From Lottia gigantea (lineage: Eukaryota > Mollusca > Gastropoda > Lottiidae): 64,000 bases of DNA. Positions within the stretch are counted from its first letter, which is position 1. Each line of letters begins with the position of its first letter. The stretch lies in the NCBI RefSeq assembly GCF_000327385.1, contig NW_008708003.1:81288-145287 (forward strand), read 5' to 3'. The notes beneath the pieces are model-generated. The model was not told the DNA's origin. It did not search any database and saw only the letters and a list, made by a program, of their open reading frames with translations. Of the stretch, positions 36,392 to 51,300 are shown in pieces. The translations under genes were made by a program, and so were the position numbers.

Positions 36392-39300
36392 GTAAGTTTC
36401 TTAATCAAATATTTGTGGATCACAAGACCCAGAACTCAAATCAGCATCTGATAGATATTTTAACTATCAATGTCTATTTCAGCATTTGCAAGGGTATACT
36501 TTCCAGGAACACCTTAATATGTTTATCATTTACCACATATATTAATGAATAATATACTTAAAATATTTCATAAATCGTCCCAACGTAACTCCATTTAATG
36601 TTACAGAAAACACGATTTACTTTTTGGCCTGAAATACCATCAAACCAATTTATAGGCACATAACGTGTGTACCGGGAATAACTAGTGAAAATGAATCTTT
36701 TCCAGCTCTATCCCAGTTTAAAGCAGCAGCTACTTGTGTAACTTGGAGTCAAAACCATTATCGAACCTTCGACAACAAAGTCTTCACTTTCGATGGGAAA
36801 TGTACTTACAAATTGGTTGGCGACTGTACCTTTAACTCTTTCTCCGTCAACGTCGTAAATGATGCAAACTGTCAAGCTGGAGCGAAATGCCACAAACAGC
36901 TCCAAGTTCTCATTGGGTCTTCCAAAATCTCAATCCGAAAGGATGACAATAATCCAACACCAGAGGTAACCTGGGGAACGGATCAAATCGATGTCCCCAG
37001 CTTCAAAGACGACGTGTCCTTTGAAATGATCGGCGCCTTCCTGACCGTCCGCAGCAAGCTTGGTTTTCAATTAAAGTGGGACGGTAAGCAGTCAGTGTTT
37101 GTCCAAGTGGAGAAGGCCATGAAGAAGAAGACTTGCGGTCTTTGTGGACTTTATGATGGAAATCCCTTGAATGATTTTATGGTTAACGGGGTTGGAAAGT
37201 CCATAGCTGATTTCGGCTCTTTCTACAAAGTCCAAAGTGATGGTACGTATCCATTTTCCAAATCAAAAAGGATTACATTGTAGAGAAGGGGTGGGGAGTA
37301 CCTTTTTGACTCCCATATTTCTAGAAGTATAATAATCAGGAATGCACGAGTGTTTTGGTGATGAGTTGAAGCTTAAATTGATGTGGATATTCTGCTAAAT
37401 TTGTGAAGACTAAACAATTCTCGACCGTTAAGATGAAGTCTCCACCGGAAAAGCCCTAAGCCCCCACTATTTGTGTCTAGCTTTTGAGGTTTTTTTCTGA
37501 CTGCTTTTTGGTGCCCTTTTCAACTGTTTTCGGTGTCGTTATCAGTCTTCAGAAGTACAACCCTTGTCAAGATAATAATTATGAAGTGAAACCTTCCAGG
37601 TCAAACCGGAATTCAAAAGGTCAAGTGAAAAAGATATTGAAATAAACTTATTGAATACCATTGAAGTCATAGTTGCAAAGCCCAAAGTTTAAATAGTCAA
37701 TGAAGTCATAGTTGTAGAGTTGTAGAAGCCCAAAGTTTAAATAGTCAATGAAGGCATAGTTGTAGAAGCCAAAGTTGTTGAAGCCCAAGGTTTAAGGAAA
37801 AAAGGGAAGCCCAAAAGTTTTGAAACTTATTGATTTGAGGTTAAGCCTTTATACATAATACGTGAACAGGGTTTATCTTTGATGAGCTGTTACCTAAGAA
37901 CGGGTTATTTGCTAATTAAGCAAATGTGTGATTTCACACTTCTAAAGTATGAACTCCATTCACCGACCTTTACCCTCCAACCTCATTTAGAGGAAGTAGA
38001 ATTTTCCTAGCAACAAGAAAGTACAATTAAGTACTGACCAGGGGTCATTTTAAATGTTGGACGCCGAGACCGAAAGTATGTTTAAGGGAGGAAGTCCAAG
38101 AACCTGGGTTGCAGAATTGGAAATGGGTTTGAGGTATTGATCAAAAAGCTCAGAATTAAGAATAAGGAGCTGATTGTAGTCATTCAGAAAAGATTCATCA
38201 TTTGTGTCTAGTACACTTTAGTTACTACTTGCACCATTTCCATTTTCTTTCTGTGGTTTCTATGGCCTCCTTACCCCCTGAATCTGAAGGGTCCAACAGT
38301 GTGCAATATCCATAATTTTGACTAAAAGGGGGAAACAGGTGCCTACTCCGTCTCTATATAATTTACAGCTGTAAGCTGTAGCCTAACTGTTCCCCAATAA
38401 AATAAACAGACTAAAAAACCCTTTTTATGAAAGTCCAATGTAAAAAGTAAAAGACTATTTAAAAAAAACTCTTTGAATCCCTTCTGTAGTCATTTTAGAT
38501 CTTGTGCTAGTGATAATTTTTGACTGTTGTAGCACCGTGTTTGGATTCAGTTCAGTCATCAGGATGTCAGGTGGACACACCAGCTCATCTAGCCATCAAA
38601 CAACAAGCCACTACTTCCTGTAACCAAATGAGAGGAGGTGACTTTGCTGCATGTAATGCTGTAAGTAGCAAGTGTCAATTGGCGAATAACATTTTAAGTT
38701 TTTGAAAAGCTCTGTCTGTAAGCGGAAAGCTGCATTGTTTTGATTTAAAAAAAAGGGTCTATTACTAAAGATGGCTGTAAACTGAAAATGCAGAAATGAT
38801 GATTTTTTTCCATTCTTCTTTAACAACTATCAAACTGCAGTCTGTACCACCATGTCAGTGAGTTAATTTGGCATCCCATGTACAGAATTCATAATCATAG
38901 AACTGAAAGGTCTTATTTGGTGGGCTCTATTTTGATTTGTTCAATTTGAATTCTTTTTCAGAAAATTGACCCGGGATCATATATTGAGGCATGTCAATCA
39001 GACTGTTGTCAAGCCAACAATAACCAAGATTGTGTCTGTAACAGTATGGAAGCCTACGCTAGAGACTGTGGTAGAAACATGATCAAGCTAAACTGGAGAA
39101 AGTCTGGACGCTGTGGTAAGGAAGGGGTGATAACTTATGTAGTGTAGGGAAGATAATTCATTTAGACTAAAAGAGATAACTCACATATATTAGGGGAGAC
39201 AACTCATTTAGAAAAAAGGTAGATAACTCATGTATAGCATTAAAAATTGAATATTTTTAAAAACTTTCAGAGGTTAATTGTCCCAACAGAATGGTATACC

Positions 39301-42300
39301 AGGAGTGTGGATCATCTTGTCCTAAAAAATGCTCAGCACCTTCTGCAACCTGTGCAGATCAGACTTGCGTAGATGGTTGTTTCTGTCCTGATGGTACCGT
39401 TCTCCATAACGGGCAGTGTTTTGTGCCTGATCAATGTCCTTGTACCCACGATGGAAAAGATTATCAGCAGGGAGAGATGATTCCTCATGAATGTAACACA
39501 TGGTAAGTAGGCACTGCTCACACTTCTAAAAATGGATAAGAAACCGTTAAAGCCAATCAAAATTTTCCCCACTGTATACAATTTATAGCGTATTTAGAAC
39601 ATTAAAGGGGCATTCTGCTTTAATTTTAACATGTGAACTGGGTTTATTATATGTTATGTCCTTTGTATTGTTTCTATACATTGACCTGGTAACAGAAAAA
39701 CTACGACATCAAAAAAAATCTTGGGTTTTTTTAAGTCAAAATTTAGATTTTTTAAAAAAAGACCAGCATTAGGAACAACTAATAGATATAAAGTGAAATT
39801 GAGCTCTTATCGGAGAATTAAGCAGGTGTTTTGAGGACATCTGATTTTAAAAGTAATGACCGGCTGCTATTAAATTGATTTATTTTAGTACTTGTGGCTC
39901 GGGAAAATGGGCATGCACCAGCAAAAATTGTGACAGAAGATGTGCTGCTACTGGTGATCCCCATTATTTGACTTTTGATGGAACCGCGTTTGATTTTATG
40001 GGTACCTGTTCTTATTATTTGATGAAGGACAATAATTTTGACGTGATTGTGGACAACATCCAGTGTGGTCACGGAGAGGCGACATGTACCAAGTCCATCA
40101 CATTAGATTACAACGGCTATAATATCAAGATGGATCATAATCATCAATTATTCGTCAACGGTAAAGCCATTACCAAATTACCATATACTACACCTGGTAT
40201 TAAGATCTATATGGTCTCTTCATTATTCATGCAGGTGAGACTTGATAGTGTTTAATCAAGAATTTTAAAGGTAAACTACCTTTTGAAATTTCTTTACTTG
40301 GTCAAAATAAGTCATTGTTCACAGGGTTCGCACAGCCTTGAAAAACCTGTATTCTGTCAGACAATATCCTTGAAAAGTCCTTGAATTTCAAAGCCCAGAG
40401 TCCTTGAAAAGTCCTTGAATTTCAAAGCCCAGAGTCCTTGAAAAGTCTTTGAATTTTTGAGGCAAAGTGCTGTATGAACCCTGGTTCATCAGTTGACTTA
40501 CCTGCTATCAAAACTATACTGTATACAACACAATCCCTCTATAATCTAATAAATCTATAAAACTAAGTAATAATTCATTAAACTAAGTAATAATTCATTG
40601 AAATAAATTATTTTGAACCATTCTTAGAAGTGTGTTTCAGTAATTATTTAGATTAATTGATATTTCGTCTTATAGATATAGAGATTCTATTTTCTATTCA
40701 TGGCATTAAGTAAGTCTAACTGAAGAATATATTGACTTGTTTTCTAAGTTTGAGACTGTCAAGGATTGTTAAGATATTTCTTAATTTGTTTGGTGTAATA
40801 GAGATTGTGACAGTAGCGATTTACACCATTCCAATTTTTAGTTTGACATTTGCTGTTCTTGCAATTACACTAAAGCTCATTTTATGACATAACTATTTCA
40901 AAAGTTGCTCATAATAACTAAGGGCCTTTCAAAAGACCTCGTTACAGACTGAACTTGTTTGCAAATTGCCTGCTTTAAATTTTTCTTCAATATTCAAGAG
41001 CATAAAATCCACGTAAAGTATGTACATTAACAAAATCAAATCGAATTTTTTTAGCAAATCGAGGATTTAGGATGTAATGACAAAATAAATTATGTTTTAT
41101 GTCATTTCAGGCTGAGTTAGGAAATGGAGTAACAATATTCTGGGATGGACGTACTCGAGCCTATATCACTGCTCCACCTAGCTTTATGCATAAAGTGGGT
41201 GGTTTATGTGGATATTTTGATGGAAAGCAGACCAATGATTTGAAAACTCCTCAAGGAAACGTTGAAACTAATCCCAATATCTTTGGAAACCAATGGAAAA
41301 CTGAAATAAGTTGTGCAAATGTTTCACCTAATATGAGCCACCCATGTGACAAGGATCCTGTTAAAAAGGCTTCTGCTGAAAAGGAATGTAGTTTGCTTAA
41401 AGGAGCTGTTTTTAAATGTGAGTAATTTCAACACGTCTCTACTTGTCAGTGATGCAAATTGGCTTCAAGCTGTTCAAATCTCCTCACTTAACCAAGGCTG
41501 TATTCTACCATCTTCACAATGTCGAGGTATTTCAAAGTTACACCTTGATTACATCATTAGGCACTTTTCTTGCATCACAACAGTTTGTAAATTGAGTGAT
41601 TTGATTGGATTTAAAGCACTGACTGGCTGTATATGCTAGCATACACAGTCCAATCAAATGAAATCCTATTTAATGATAAGGTCTAAGACTGAGTTATTAA
41701 AATCTTGAAATTGTGAAGATGTAAGATTTGAACAACATATAGAAGCGAGGAGCACATATAACAAAATACAAGACAATATTATGGAATATAACACACTTGT
41801 TTATGTGCCTAACCTTATTAAAGAAGTGTGTTAGGCTAAGATTCTATATACGCGTCATGCGAATCCGTCATCCGTCATCGTTAAAAATCAGTCAAAAGGT
41901 CTCTGTCATGCGTCAAAAAAAAAATCACTGGGTGTACCGATTTTTGACGCATCCAGACGCCTTTCCGCGCGGAGATCTCCCAAATGTGACGTATTTTATG
42001 GGGATTCCCTGTCTTTTTTCCCGCCATATTTTGACAACGAAGATGGGGAAATGAATGTACTCGATACAAACTTCTGAAAAAATCATAGAGTTAGTGAAAA
42101 AATCCCCTCATCTTTACGATAATAGATCGCAATTATACCATGATGTGGATTTCATGTATAATAGCTGGAGCAGCATTGCCAGGGTCATCAGAATCGGAGG
42201 AATAGATGGTAAATATACTCATAAAAGACTCAAAAGGCTCCACATGGTATATGTCCGCATGACGAATCCGCATGATGCGTATATGGAATCTTAGCTTTAT

Positions 42301-45300
42301 ATTCCTTAATATTGTCTTGTGTTTCGTTATATTGTGAAGATGGTATGCTATAGGCTGTGCATTTTTTAGATCACTTCAACAGTTGGATTTATATTACTTT
42401 CATGGCATAATATCCCTATTTGCGTACTGTATGGTGTTGACTACCTTCATTAATTAAGTCAGGAAGTAAAAGTAGGATTAGAAAACCTCATTCTACCTCC
42501 ATTTTTTCCAGCTTGTCATGGTAAAATTGAATATAAGTCTTTCTATGAGAACTGTATGTATGATGTCTGTGCCTGTCAGAGTTCTGCTGCAGAATGTCTG
42601 TGTCCAAATCTAGGAGAATATGCCGACACCTGCTCAGCTTCTGGAATCTTCCTGAATTGGAGACAAAAAATTCTGGATTGTGGTAAGTACTTTTTATTCG
42701 CCCACATGAAGTGGGGGGCGTATATTGCCTTCACCCATGTCCGTCGGTCCATCCGTCCATCCACAATTGCTTGTAAACACTCTACAAGACAAATTCTTGA
42801 CGGATTTTGACAACACTTGGTATGAGTGTTCGTAATCACCCAAGGATAAACCCTATTGAAAATTAGAAAAATCGAAAAATATTTAGCATGAGTTATTGCC
42901 CTTGTTTTTGAAAACGCGTTCAATTTTTAGCTCGTAAACACTCTAGAAGGCACAATTCTTGAAGGATTTTGAAGAAATTTGATGTGAGTGTTCATAATCA
43001 CCCAAGGATAAACCCTATTGAAAATCAGAAGAATGGAAAAATATTTAGTATGAGTTATTGCCCTTGTTCTTGAAAAAGTGTTCAAATTTTAGCTTGTAAA
43101 CACTCTAGAAGGGACAATTCTTGACGGATTTTGACGAAAACTTTGCATGAGTGTTTATCACCCAAGGATAAACCCTATTGAAAATCAGAAAAATTGAAAA
43201 ATATTTAGTATGAGTTATTGCCTTTGTGCTTGAAAACGCTTGAAATTTAGCTCTAAAACACTAAAAGGCATGATTCTTGCCGGATTTTGATTAAACTTTG
43301 TTTTATTATTCAGTCTCGCACTGAAGATTGAATATTTGCCTTCTACAGTTTTCACGAGCCAAAAATTGAACATGTTTTGAAGAACAAGGGCAGTAACTCA
43401 TACTCAATATTATTCAGTTTCGCACTAAAGAGTTCAAAAGAAGTGTAAGACTGAAGGTTGAATATTTCATACTGGTCATTGTTACTGTACTGCTAAATAT
43501 TTTTATTCAAAATCAAAGCTGCCAGTGGGCGTATATTACCTTGTCTGGCAAGCTATCTTTAATTTTCATTTTGTGGAAGGGATAAATCATTTTATCTCAA
43601 ATTTAAGAAAATGAAAGATAACAGTAAGCCAACCTAGAAGGTGAAATGATTGCTTTGATACAAACTGTAGTCGATTGCTCATACCTGTTCAGCAAACTCC
43701 AAAAGATTCAGTTAATTTATGGGGGAAAGGAAGGCAATGTTGGAAGAGATGTTGGATGTAAAACTCTATTTCATTAAAGTTAACTTGTGATTTTCAGCTA
43801 TCAAATGTCCAGCTGGTCAGAACTACACTGTATGTGGAAACCCATGTACCAGAACATGCAGCAATATTGCAGAGAACTTGAACTGTAAGCCAACATGTGT
43901 AGAAGGATGTACTTGTCCACATGGTCACACATTAGATGCTACAGGACAGTGTGTATTGGTCAGTCAGTGTCCATGTACTTTTGATGGACGTGAATACCCA
44001 GCTGGTTTCACTACTCTGAAAGGAAAAGATTTTTGGTAAGATGTTTTTGAAATTTGTGTTGGTAATGACAGCTATTTTGGTAAAAGGGAAATTGAACCTA
44101 TGGAACTTGATTTCAGTCCTTCTTCCTACGCTGTGCATGATCTTTGATGCCGTATTTTATGTTATTCTGCTTATGTATATTTGCCCAAGCCAGCCAGAGA
44201 ATATTACCTTGTATTGCTTTATGCAACTACCAAAAATATTATTAATAGATGCTGAAAATCTATGCTAAAATGCACACATTTATGCACAATTTGCAATCTT
44301 TCTTTTAATTTTCATTTGAAAAATGAACAACCTTTCTGCTTTATTTTTTTCACCTTAATTAAAGATTTTTTTTCTGCAGTGAATGTAAAGATGCCAGATG
44401 GGTGTGTAAACAAGCAATAGAACACACCATGAACATATCAATTGGCACTTCCCAACCAATCCTGACCTTATGTCCTGCCAATATGATCTACACAGATTGT
44501 GTCACATACTGTCCAGTCACTTGTGCTAACATGCATGATCCTCCTACCTGCACACAAGAATTGTGTTCACCTGGGTGTGTGTGCGCTCCAGAATATGTGG
44601 TTGATGGAGATATGTGTGTACACAGTGCTCAATGTCCGTGCTATCATGGAGGTAAACCGTATCATGAAGGGGAGGCAATTAGAATGGACTGTAATGAGTG
44701 GTAAGTCATTTTGTATTGGCTGTCTATCTTGTTCAATCAGTGGCGGAGCGGTTGCCCGAATTTCTAACTTAGTTTTGCAAACTCTTCGAGAGAAACACTA
44801 TAGTTATTGGCAGAGTATCTTCACTCATTCTAGAACACATGATACTACCTCCCTTAGGAGATCCACAAGTATTCAGTTTAATTTACGGGATGTTTTCACT
44901 CAATGTTGGGTGAGATTTTCGGCTAATGGATATGTTATGTTTGTATGGATTTTATTATTTCGATTTTTTTTTTTTTTAATTTCAATTATCATAGTTATCA
45001 ACTTTAGTCATACATAGCTTTTCTCCTTGTTTTTCATCATTGAAAATGTCTGAATGACTTTGTCGAAATCATCTTTGGCAAAATTCCTTCCTATATTTAT
45101 CAAAGATAAATTTGAGAGCTTGTCTTCAGCCTATCTTAATTTAAGACAATTCGGGCACAGATTTCATTTTTTTTTTAACAAATATTGTATGTCATACAAT
45201 ATTTATTGAAAAAAAATTGAAATCTGTGCCCGAATTGCCTTTTTTTGGTAGTGTAATTTCGGGCTGCGATTTCAATTTTTGAAATATGTAAAATATAATC

Positions 45301-48300
45301 ATATGAATGACATTCGGGCAGTGATTTCGATCCCTAAATAATATAAATTATGAAATATTATTATAGAATACAATCGGGCTATCAATTTTGAAAATATACA
45401 GTTATAGTATAGGATATTCGGGCACAGATATGATTTCATTTTTAAATTCCCGAAAAAAAAAAAAAATCAGGCTGTTCAAAAAAAAATTTTTTTTAATGCC
45501 TTGCCCAAAAAACTAGCCTTTGGGGCTGTGAGGGTCTCCGCCACTGTGTTCAATATTCTTGTGGCTATATGACATGAAATAGAGCAGTTAAGCTGTTAAA
45601 GTATGTCTCACCACAATAACGGAAGGGAAGTAACTCTTATGTAATTAATCTCAGATCACAATATTTGACATGGATTTACAAGCCTATAATAAATTAGGAT
45701 GGAGGACATAAAAATTTATCAGAATTGTAGCATTAGATAAATGTCTGAGTAATGAGCTTGCTCACCAACTTTCATTAATGAAAAAATTGTTGTATGCTTT
45801 GTTACAGCAAATGTCACAACAGAAATTGGATGTGTAATGAAACAGAATGTCCAGCCATCTGCTCCAGTTTTGGTGATTCCCACTACACGACTTTCGATGG
45901 CAAACATTATGACCTTCTTGGAAACTGTGATTATGTTCTCGCCAAATCATTGGATGAAAATCGATATCCTTTTGAGATCATCACTGAAAATGTCCCTTGT
46001 GGTTCAAACAGAGAAGTCTGTACCAAGGCCATTCAGTTTAATGTGGGAACTCCAGGAACGTCCAATTTTTACCACCTCAGTCTAATCAGAGGTCGTCCCA
46101 TTGAGGTCGATTCAAGGTCACCGTTTGAGGTGAAGAGTGTTGGTAATTTTGTTTATGTTACCATACCAGGGGGAGTAACTCTACAGTGGGACAGAGGTAC
46201 ACAAATATATGTTCAATTAACTGCTGAACACAAGGGAAAGGTAGGTAGACAGTAAGCTTTGTCAACATAAAAATTAGTAGGCTTATTGTTTTGTACCGAC
46301 ACATTTTGATTAGCATTTATGCCAGGCACATGACAGTTGGAAATGCATAGAAAAGTCGACTCTGTTGTATAATAAAAAATTGCCTCTCATTGCACATTGT
46401 ATGGCAATTGCTTAATTAGATTAATAAATCAGATGGAGTACACTGGATGTAAATGTTTTTCATGAGGACATGAAACTCTTTGGCTAATAAGGTGCAGAAA
46501 TGGTTTCATTTATGGATGATATAAAATGAATTACATGCAGGGACATTTCAACAACTTTTGTTTCAGGTGGAAGGATTATGTGGAAATTTCAACGGAAATA
46601 CACGAGATGACTTCAAAGGTCGTCAAGGTGGGCCTCCTTTAATCAAGGTCACCGATTTTGGCAACGAATGGAAAGTTCATGATTACTGTCAACCTCCAAT
46701 TGAATATATTGACACATGTTTGAAGAATGCTGGACAAAAAGCATGGGCAAAGCAAAAATGTGATATTCTTTCTAATAAAGTGTTTGAACCCTGTCATTCT
46801 TTGGTGGATTATCACACATTCCATGATAAATGTATGCTGGATGCATGTGCCTGTGATATTAAAGGGGAATGTGAAGGAATATGCACAACGGTTGCAGCAT
46901 ACGCACATGAATGTGCTGTGAAAGGAACACCAATAGATTGGAGAAGTTCTGGTTTCTGTCGTAAGTTTAAAGTTTGTAATTATAGTTTTGTAACTCAAAA
47001 AAACCCTTTCTTAAAAAAACTCTTCTTTCTTTTTATTAGCACATTAGGTATAGTACATATTTCATTTCATTAGCACATTAGCTAACAGACATATTTCATT
47101 TCATTAGCACATTAGCTAACAGACATATTTCTTTTCATTAGCACATTAGCTAACAGACATATTTCTTTTCATTAGCACATTAGCTAACAGACATATTTCT
47201 TTTCATTAGCACATTAGGTATAGGACATATTTCATTAGCTAAATGACATGTTTCATTTCATTAGCACATTAGCTTAAGGACATATTTCATTTCATTAGCA
47301 CATTAGCGAACTGACATATTTCATTTCATTAGCACATTAACTAAAGGACAAATTTCATTTCAATAGCACATTAGGTAGGTAGGCATTTTTGTCCCATAAA
47401 TATCAGGTCACAGGACCAAAGGATGTAAAACTCTATTTGTATGTTTTTCAGTACTGGAATGTGTTGACTGTGAGGTATATAATCCATGTATTTCAACATG
47501 TCCAAAAATAACCTGCGATAATTACCCTGATTATGATAAACTGACAGAGAATTGTAAGAAGGATGTTTGTTTTGAAGGCTGTGATTTGAAACCATGTGCT
47601 TCAGGCCAAGTATATAATGGTAAGAATATTTTTTAATATCTTTAGAATCTGGTAGTAACCAAAGAAGTCCCCAAGAGGTATCTGTGAACATCAAGGAAAT
47701 CCTGATCTTGATCTCAGTCATCTGTGTCATCTGGGTGAATATTTCATGCTAAAAATCCCTTCTTAGTTGGAAATTGTAAAAAGAGCAGGGAAATGCCAAA
47801 GTCATGTTTCTGACTAGGTAATCATACTCCTCTACATCTAAATGAAATTTTCAGGTCTAATAGAGCCAATCCAGTGTGTACCAAAAATCTTCTGTAATAG
47901 AACCTCGTGTGTTGTCAATGAGCAGAGCTATAGAGAAGGGGAGAGAATTAAAGATCATTCTGTCTGCAGAACAGATTGTGAAGTCTGGTGAGTACATTTA
48001 AGAAAATATTATGTGGTAAAAAGATGCTGCCTTATAATGTGACCCTTTCAGTTTTATGTACATTGTGATGATGAAACAACTTTGATTTCCCCATAATCAT
48101 AACAAGATCTACATTCAATACTTCCAATTTTGCTAACCAACCATTAAAGGGTTCGATACCTGAAATTTATTTTTATACGCCCACATGAAATGGGGTAATA
48201 AATAAAAAAAATTGACATCAAATACCATCCTTTAGTACCCAATGTTTCGTCAAAAAAGTTTTGACTTTTGACTTTTGACAGGGGAAGAAAAAAACTACAA

Positions 48301-51300
48301 ATGGTGGAAGGCAGTTAAGATTAACATATTTTACTGATTTTACTAATCTTAACTGCCTTCCACCAAGTTTTATTATTTATTACACCAAGTTTAGTATACA
48401 TCAAATGAATCACTATACTACTAGTGGTATTGGTGATCCCATCAAAAAGTCTTTTGTGATTGGTTATTGCTGCCTGTTTTTCTTTTTGGAATCACTACAT
48501 GAAATGGGAGGCGTATATTGCCGTCACCCATGTCCGTCGATCCGACCGCAATTGCTCGTAAACACTCTACAAGACACAATTCTTGACAGATTTTGACAAA
48601 ACTTGGTATGAAGGATGAACCCTATTGAAAATCAGAAGAATCGAAAAATGTTTAGTATAAGTTATTGCTCTTGTTCTTAAAAACGAGTTCAATTTTTAGC
48701 TCGTAAACATTCTAGAAGCGACAATTCTTGATGGATTTTAACGAAACTTGGCATGAGTATTTGTAATCACCCAAGGATGAACCCTATTGAAAATCTAAAG
48801 AATTGAAAAATATTTAGTATGAGTTATTGCCCTTGTTCTTGAAAACGCTTTCAAATTTAGCTCTAAAACACTAGAAGGCATGATTCTTGCTGGATTTTGA
48901 CAATACTGGGTTTTATTATTCAGTCCCGTGCTGAAGATTGAATATTTGCCTTCTAGAGTTTTCACGAGCTAAAAATTGAACACGTTTTCAAGAACAAGGG
49001 CAATAACTCATACTCAATATTATTCAGTATCGCCCTAAAGAGTTCAAAAGAAGTGTATGACTGAAGGTTGAATATTTCATACTGGTCATTGTTACTGTAC
49101 TGCTAAATATTTATGTTCAAAATCAAAGCTGCCAGTGGGCGTATAATACCTTGCCTGGCAAGCTATCTAGTTGTTTTCAATTGAATTAAAACTGAATGTT
49201 ACATTTTGTTTACCATAATTTTCCACAGAAAGCTTGAATCAAAAAAGAGCATGATGATACCACTGGCTTAGGGAAATTTCCCTCATTGAATAGTTTATTT
49301 GCTCTAACGATCAGGGGAAAACAGTAGGATATAAAACTCCATTTGAATAAGTCCCTCTGGAGCAGAAAAGTAGCATTTGAACCAGTTTTATTTCATTAAA
49401 CCCATAAGTGGTAAAGATACCTAATATGAATTTCATCCAAAGAAAAAAATCAGGATGTACAACTCAAATTCATTTAATTTTCAGTACATGTGAAAAAGGT
49501 TCTATAAAAAGAATAGACTTTTGTACCACTCCAGAGATGGTAACATCCTCAACAACGTTGCCTCACGGTCACTCAACCTTAACCTTCTCTTCTAACTACA
49601 CTGGCTCAACTCCATCACCACAAACCACAGTAACTGGTGGTCTAGATGTTTCAACTACAGTTGGTGTAACCCTTGAACCTCAATGTCTCTCTACTGGGTT
49701 TACTCCGTACATGAGTGTAGGGACGCCATCATTTTCCAACATCGGAGACATTGACACAATTGTTGCTTTGAGAACAGTTCATCGTTTCTGTAAAGATTCC
49801 CAGATTGAATCTGTATCGTGTCGTGTCATTGGTCGCGACACATTGTATGACAGGTCTGGCCAAAAACTCACATGTGATATGAAGGAGGGGCTAAAATGCT
49901 ACAACAAGGATCAAAAACCTGGTGAAATCTGCTTAGATTTTGAAATAAGATTTTATTGCAATTGTAAGTTAGAACTATACCCTCCTTCAAAAGTTTACAG
50001 TGTTTTAAAAATTGTGTGCATTTTGTCCACTTGAATAGGCATGTACACCAAAGCGCACGATTGAAAATGCCAGTCATCTCTGATCGAACTCAAATATGTC
50101 CAGCTGTGAATTTGACAATTTTTTATTTTTTATCTTATTTTATCTCTTTGTCACCATTCTGCAATGACCACCATTTTATACCCATTCTTGATTTAATGCA
50201 TATTTTACAACTTAAGGCTAATTGACATTTCAGGTGATAATGATATCAGTACAACACCAGGAAAACAAGGACCCACTTCTACACCAGGAAAACAAGGACT
50301 CACTTCTACACCAGGAAAACAAGGACCCACTTCTACACCAACAGATCAAAGACCCAATTCTACACATACAACAGAGCGAACAACCATGGAATTTTCCTGT
50401 TACCCTGGTTGGACTACATGGATGAACATCGACTCTCCATTGTCCAATAATAAGGGAGATTTTGAATTAATTGATGGGCTACGTTATTTCTACAGTTTCT
50501 GTTCGCAGCCAGACAGCATCCAGTGTAGAAGTTCCACATCCAAGCATCTGTATATAAATACACAAGATAAAGGAGTAGAGTGTGACATCGCGACAGGTCT
50601 ACAATGTTTCTCAGATAAACAACGAGACAAACAATGTGATGATTATGAAGTTCGTTTCCATTGTGATTGTGGTAAAAGTGAGTATTTTTTGTATTTTTTT
50701 ACAAATTTTTTCCTTGTATAGTCAAGTAAAGTCATTCACCAATCCTGGCTGACTCTCCTTCTATTCCCCACCTTATCTTTTTCTTACTACAATATATTTT
50801 TAAGTGAGTCTTATAACTTAGAAATCCAATTATTGGAATACTATTGTTGATTAATATTACAGAAACATATGGTTGCAGCATGAGATGAACTCTTCAAACA
50901 GATATCTGTTTTGTTTTGATTTTTATTGTTTCATCTGATTATACAAGTTAATATTTATTTCAGCTACAGCTTATGTGACTTCGCCACCCACAATAACTGA
51001 TGTTATAGGATCAACCCTGAAACCACTCACGGGCAGTCCTCTAATTCCAAATCTTGGAACGCCCTATCCTTTTCTTCCATCCTGTATGTGGACAGATTGG
51101 ATGAATTCGTATCCTCGTGTAAACGGAGCTATTGGAGATTATGAGACCATCAGTCGTCTACGGTTATACTACTCATTCTGCAAGAATCCAGTTCGAATCG
51201 AATGTCGTGTCAAGCCCTACTGGAAGTTCCCACATGGTTTATCATATGAAAGAGCTGGTCAAATGGCAGTCACTTGCGATTTGAATCGTGGTTTGATTTG

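Noticed and set aside
42576-42923. Minus-strand frame of 115 codons
   Set aside because: Antisense of the C8 exon 14 and the head of a pearl-like element.
44499-45017. Plus-strand frame of 172 codons overlapping exon 16
   Set aside because: It is a shifted frame over the TIL3 exon continuing into the intron and the hAT-like element; the TIL frame has the Cys pattern and correct phases.
47041-47375. CRISPR-like array
   Set aside because: Repeat and 'spacer' are both conserved between units; it is a eukaryotic minisatellite in an intron.
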